Positions 59,610 through 64,000 of a DNA stretch of 64,000 nt are shown one piece after another. The notes beneath the pieces were generated by a model, which made no database searches, was not told where the DNA came from, and saw only the letters and a program-made list of their open reading frames with translations. Within the stretch, counting starts at the first letter, position 1. Every line of letters begins with the position of its first letter. The DNA lies in contig OZ010571.1 in assembly GCA_963932145.1 (NCBI GenBank), positions 157,075,318-157,139,317 of the forward strand, given 5' to 3'. The DNA comes from Acanthosepion lycidas (lineage: Eukaryota > Mollusca > Cephalopoda > Sepiida > Sepiidae). Made by a program: the position numbers and the translations under genes.

Positions 59610-59940
59610 CCTTCATAATTGTCCCATAGGACAGTACTCTAAAGAGTAAATTGTTGGTTTGTGAATTTGGTGATAAAATAATTTTGAGTTCAATCACTGG
59701 CCTGGATAGTACAGATTCAGACCCAATGGAAATGGCAGTAGCAATAACTCTGCAGTACAAAAGAAAACAAGATGAGGTATCCCTAGATATTGACACCAGA
59801 ATGAGAAGAATCTACTCCTATAAATTAAATAAAGAATTTAGTTTGAAATTTCCTGAAAGTAAGGCAGATCAGTCTGAAGCAGACTGGAATTTACAATAGC
59901 TGAAATCCTGTGATAATAGTGAAAATAAGGACATTACTTC
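59610..59940 (+). mobile_element. tRNA-derived SINE, diverged
   Basis: B-box-like GAGTTCAATCACTGG, then AAATAAAGAATTTAGTTTGA aligning with AAATAAAGGGTTCAGTTCGA of copy B, then CTGAAGCAGACTGG and ACAATAGCTGAAATCCTGTG. The 82-codon frame across it (59,651-59,899) is a by-product. Confidence 0.62.
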
Positions 59941-60840
59941 AAATGTCTTTTACTTGCTGGGATTTTCATGGTGTATTACAGGGGTGACCAAACCATGGCT
60001 TGTGAACCATATGCAGCTCTTTGATTCTTTAATATGCAGCCCCATGGAAATATGTGGGCTGCCCCCCCCCCCTTTTTTTCATTAAAGTTAATGTAAAAGA
60101 GAAAATAAGAAAAATTTCAAGCTTTATAATTATTTACTTGGATATGAATTGAGGCTCCATTGGATTAAAATGTAAATTTAATGTTCATGGTTAGTAAAAA
60201 TATTTAATAATTTAAATCTTAATTTTAATGCTAGATCTGAGTGAGGCATTATTCTTTATTGTTTGAGGGAAGGCATGGTGGGAGGCAGAGGGATTAAAGT
60301 AATTTCCGGTCAGCAAGAGTTACTAAGAAATGTCCAAAGACTGAGGTCATAGGTAAGGGGATTAAGGAGATTGCACTCACATCATATAACATATATCATT
60401 TTTATGTTAGTGAAATGCAAATTCACACGTTTTTTTTTTCTAGACATTCCACTAGTTCTTTACTGTATTAAGTACACTCAATATAGTTAAAACAATCATC
60501 AGTTGAGATTTTGAAAACATTTGGTAGATAAATATAAATATATATATATATATGTGTGTGTGTACAGAAACCAATACAAATTAACAGCTTAAAAAAACTG
60601 CACACATGAATAAATATTATTGCATACATGCATTTCTTAATATTTATATAAATATTTTGTAACAAAATGTGTCATGTGTAAATTTTGTTCATGTCTTGCC
60701 GTTCTCAAACCTCTGAACTTTATCATATGTGGCTCTTATATTAAGCAAGTTTGCCCACTTCTGGTATAGTGTATCTCATTCATATCAAGCTTTGTATCAT
60801 AATCTGGAAAACTCATCTCTAGTATCCCACAATGCTGGGC
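59941..60840. other. No recognised gene; microsatellite
   Basis: AT-rich with a C-run at 60,063-60,072 and a TA/TG repeat at about 60,534-60,564. Confidence 0.45.
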
Positions 60841-60962
60841 AACTAATGGATAAAGTTCCAGATGTGTTAGTCTCCCCCAGCCTCCGAAGAGAACTGTTGA
60901 AACAATTTGAAGAAAAAACAAGTGATGCACTAAATGAAGGACAAATTATAGAATTCTATTAA
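60841..60962 (+). CDS. Unrecognised coding-like segment (possible terminal exon)
   Basis: The frame ends QLMDKVPDVLVSPSLRRELL, KQFEEKTSDALNEGQIIEFY and a stop. Its composition is protein-like and charged, unlike the surrounding AT-rich sequence. CTCTAG at about 60,821 or CCCCCAG at 60,881 could be acceptors. No family match; it may be transposon-derived or chance. Confidence 0.2.
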
Positions 60963-62837
60963 CAGCTGATTTAGCTTGACTTTCTTACATTTATATTTAT
61001 CAGCCTTCTATATTTTCTTAGTCAGGCATAAGGCAATAATTATAGGGCACCCAAGGAGGATTAGACTCTTTCTATTTATTGTAAGTTTTGCAGTGTCCAG
61101 TCATGCAACATTAATAGGATACGAAACTAGCTTACTAATCATTGTTGTATGGCAATTCACCCCCACCTTAATTTTACATACAGTATTCCTGTTATACTCA
61201 TATCCTATATCTCTCTTTTTGTTATACAATATAAACAGTATTACTCTTTTATTTTTTATTTTTTTTTTGTTCTGTTCTAAACATAATGAGATATTAACAT
61301 ATAAGGAGATTATGTAACAAATAGAAAACAACTTTTAGAAATTGACAGCTTCAAGCCACTTACCTGTTAATTCAACACAAATACTTGGCTTACTTCAACA
61401 TACCTCCTCCATCTCCAGCTTTCTCTCTTATCTAGAGACATTTTGTCCAGTTTTGAAAATAAGCCCTATTATTATTACTATTATTATTATTATTATTATC
61501 ATCATCCAGTAACACATGTCTAAGCTCTTCAATCAAACACTTGTTCCCTCAAGTATTTTTTCTTTATATAATTACATTCTTTCTCATGTTTCTATTTATG
61601 CACACACACACACACACACACACTTTTATGAAGATGTAGAATGTCTTCCTCTGTTAAATATTTTTATCTTTTACAAAAGAGACAAAAGAAAAATCTTGTT
61701 TGCAATAAGCTCATCATTTGTAACACTATCCTTTTTGTGTTCTTTTTAATTATTTCTTTACACACAATATATTCTTATTTCCTTTCATCTAGTTTTTATT
61801 TTGTGATTTGCTTTTTTTAACTCTTGTGAGGATTGAACAGGAAATAGACAAGACTCTTGCAAACAATTTTCAGTACATTTTTCTTTTAAAGTTTATTTAA
61901 AAGGTCTACATGTCAATGAGGAGTTTCAGGTCATTTTATTATCCATGTTCATAATGTGAAGCATCTGTGAATAACAACAAATTAGAAAAGACTTCAGATT
62001 TACAATCCTCTGGGCTATTAGTCTTCATGTCCAGTAATTATTAATTGAGATATCATTGCCTAAATGGAACAGCTGCTGAATTATATTTGACGTCTCTTAT
62101 TCTAATTCCATTGCTTCTTGAATAAACAGCAATTGTTAGAACAGAAATGAATTTCTTTGATCATTGTAACTCTTTAATGTTTACTAACATTCTCATCTTT
62201 GTGTGTGTTTTTTATGTTTACATTGGTTAAAATATTGTGATGAAAACAATAAACACAGAGATATTAGTTCATAAAGAATTCTTGAGCAAGGTAACCAGAA
62301 TATAGGTAATTTTGTTTTTTATGCTGAGATACAAACAAATTCAGACATGAAAGTTTGAATATCATTCTGAGGATAATTTTGTGTAATTGTAGAAATAACT
62401 GGCTAAAAATGAATGAACAGTGGAGCATTGTTCATTTTATAAGTGTTTTAATGTTGTTGTGAATAACATTAGGATTTGTCAGTTTTGGTCATCCATACTT
62501 CAGCTTGTGCTCCTGTCAATGTTGGAAATGTCTTTGTAAATTTAAATGGACTTGTATAAGGAAAGCTGACTGAGTTCGTATTTGATCTCTAAACTAACAT
62601 GACTGGTAAAAGACATCTGCTGTATGATTTTGGGGTTAAAAAGTAATGGTTGAAAATTTTTGTGTACATATAGTGGCTGTTGACTCACAAAGTGAATATG
62701 ACCATCACTGACATGTCCAGCCCTTCAGTTACCCCTCCCCAACAACACTGCATTCATCGGTTGTGTGAACAAGAGTGGCTCATAAAGCCAGCCATCGATT
62801 TGCATTTCCTGTCACATATGTGGTATATCAAATCATC
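60963..62837. other. No recognised gene; microsatellites
   Basis: Holds a TTA repeat at 61,471-61,500 and a CA run at 61,600-61,622. No domain recognised. Confidence 0.5.
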
Positions 62838-62960
62838 TCGGGGTGGTGGAAGTTGACTTTGATCATCATCACTTCTAATGTGCATTTTCACATGCCTTGT
62901 CAGACACGACCTGGACTTGCACACCCTAGTGCAGGTAAATAAATATCTCTCTGTATCTAC

Positions 62961-63022
<62 letters not shown>

Positions 63023-63095
63023 GCTATCATTACCGGGTGGTGGAAGTTGACTTTGATCATCATCATTTCCAATGTGCATTTTCACATACATACAT
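62838..63095 (+). repeat. Direct repeat pair flanking a (TC)n(TA)n microsatellite
   Basis: GGGTGGTGGAAGTTGACTTT and its continuation to GTGCATTTTCACAT occur at about 62,840-62,893 and again at 63,034-63,087. Between them lie CT dinucleotides (62,961-62,980) and TA dinucleotides (62,981-63,019). Confidence 0.85.
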
Positions 63096-63112
63096 ACATA
63101 CATACATCTATA

Positions 63113-63652
63113 CACACTTGTGCAAATTAATTGACACAAAAGAAATAATTCCACTATTATTTACTTTTGTATTTTTCCAATAAAACATGATCCAGTGCAT
63201 ATGTTAGTACTTTGAATGCTCATTCCACGAAGTCGTTCCTTGCTGATTGACTACAGATTCTTGATTGGATTTAAATCAGGAGACATTCCAGGCCAGTCTA
63301 TAGCACTTTGATTTGCACAATGGTAAGTCTTGCCAGTGTGTTCATGCAGCATTACAATTTTTGTATGCTTTCTTGGAGTAATGCTCATCGCAGACAATGT
63401 CCATAAGACAACTAATTGACAATCGAGACAATAGTGTCTGGGCATGATAAAAATCTGAGGCAATCTCAGATGATGCAATATTTTTCAAAGACAAATTTTA
63501 ACATATACCTTGAAAATAGATTCATCCTACTGCACCCCACTGCAAATGACCTAATCTGAAAAAAAAATAGAAATCAATTACACCCTGTAACTCCATATGG
63601 TGAAAGAAAGGAAACTAAAGCATTTCTTTCAATTGATTTGCACAAGGGTGTG
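63113..63652 (-). mobile_element. Tc1-like transposon remnant with TIRs
   Basis: About 540 bp with inverted ends CACACTTGTGCAAATTAATT and AATTGATTTGCACAAGGGTG, flanked by TA on both sides (63,111-63,112 and 63,653-63,654). The minus strand inside encodes SAIDWPGMSPDLNPIKNL, the Tc1 catalytic C-terminal motif with Lys in place of the expected Glu. Most of the transposase is missing. Confidence 0.8.
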
Positions 63653-63654
63653 TA

Positions 63655-63656
63655 TT

Positions 63657-63695
<39 letters not shown>

Positions 63696-64000
63696 GTTTG
63701 CTCAGTTGGTTTCCCAACTGCCTGCATTATTCAAGAACAATGTATGTTCAAAACTCTTCTAGAAATGTGGCAATGTATGTTGATGTTTTGAAGGTGGTAT
63801 AATGCCAGGTTCTCTTTGGAGATATATATATATATATAAAGAAATATAGTCTTAAGGTGTGCTATATTTATGGGATAAAGTGCTCAATATCAGAGATAGA
63901 GTGTGTGTAAATATAGGCGTCAACACTTAGAGGCGACAGTCTGTTTCATGCTATATGCAATCGTCAGGCCACGTGTGCTGTTATTTTTCTCGGCTATTTA
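63655..64000. other. No recognised gene; microsatellites
   Basis: TG run at about 63,657-63,682 followed by TA, and a TA run at 63,823-63,836. Confidence 0.6.

Noticed and set aside
59651-59899. 82-codon + frame that looks protein-like
   Set aside because: It lies within a tRNA-derived SINE; alignment with copy B explains the sequence.

Overview
This is an AT-rich, intron-rich animal sequence. Very long gene-free stretches, tRNA-derived SINEs, Penelope-like, Tc1/mariner, hAT (ZBED5-like) and Ty3/Gypsy copies, and many TA/GA/CA microsatellites suggest a cephalopod mollusc, most likely an octopus. That species call is inference.

Left end (1-7.1 kb): the first five coding exons of a minus-strand gene that I identify as NOP2 (NSUN1), the nucleolar 28S rRNA cytosine-C5 methyltransferase. 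Every splice junction has GT/AG and the phases agree. The residues GPGRKARKQ near the start and LLPIE in exon 5 match the NOP2 N-terminus. The methyltransferase domain lies off the left edge.

9-37 kb: a nest of retroelements. A jockey-like LINE (+, 9.06-11.58 kb) meets a minus-strand Ty3/Gypsy fossil (11.58-13.66 kb) tail to tail. A Ty3/Gypsy copy with two LTRs (+) fills 14.84-19.97 kb. A solo LTR of the same family lies inverted at 20.31-21.11 kb with a 4-bp target duplication. Further LTR-like pieces, two Gypsy integrase fossils (29.6-30.7 kb + and 36.4-37.0 kb -), tandem repeats and microsatellites follow. I see no host gene here.

39-64 kb: less dense. A promoter-like GC-richer patch with a possible first coding exon lies at 39.4 kb (+), and a possible 43-nt exon at 48.18 kb (+) is in compatible phase. 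The rest holds a palindromic mariner MITE (43.31 kb), a 5S rRNA-like sequence (43.46 kb), a BED-finger hAT relic (45.9-47.0 kb), a mariner relic (47.4-47.8 kb), a Tc1-like DD37E relic containing a large hairpin (53.6-54.6 kb), two Penelope-like fragments with GIY-YIG domains (55.3-55.9 and 57.7-58.9 kb), a LINE 3' fragment (56.8-57.3 kb) and a TIR-bounded Tc1 remnant (63.1-63.65 kb).

The most interesting signal is a repeat family seen at 41.7, 52.0, 54.9, 56.2, 57.5 and 59.7 kb. Each copy joins a tRNA-like Pol III promoter head to a body containing CTGAAGAAGGC...GGCCGAAAC, which resembles a hammerhead ribozyme core. Two of the copies form inverted arms around a Penelope-like GIY-YIG region.
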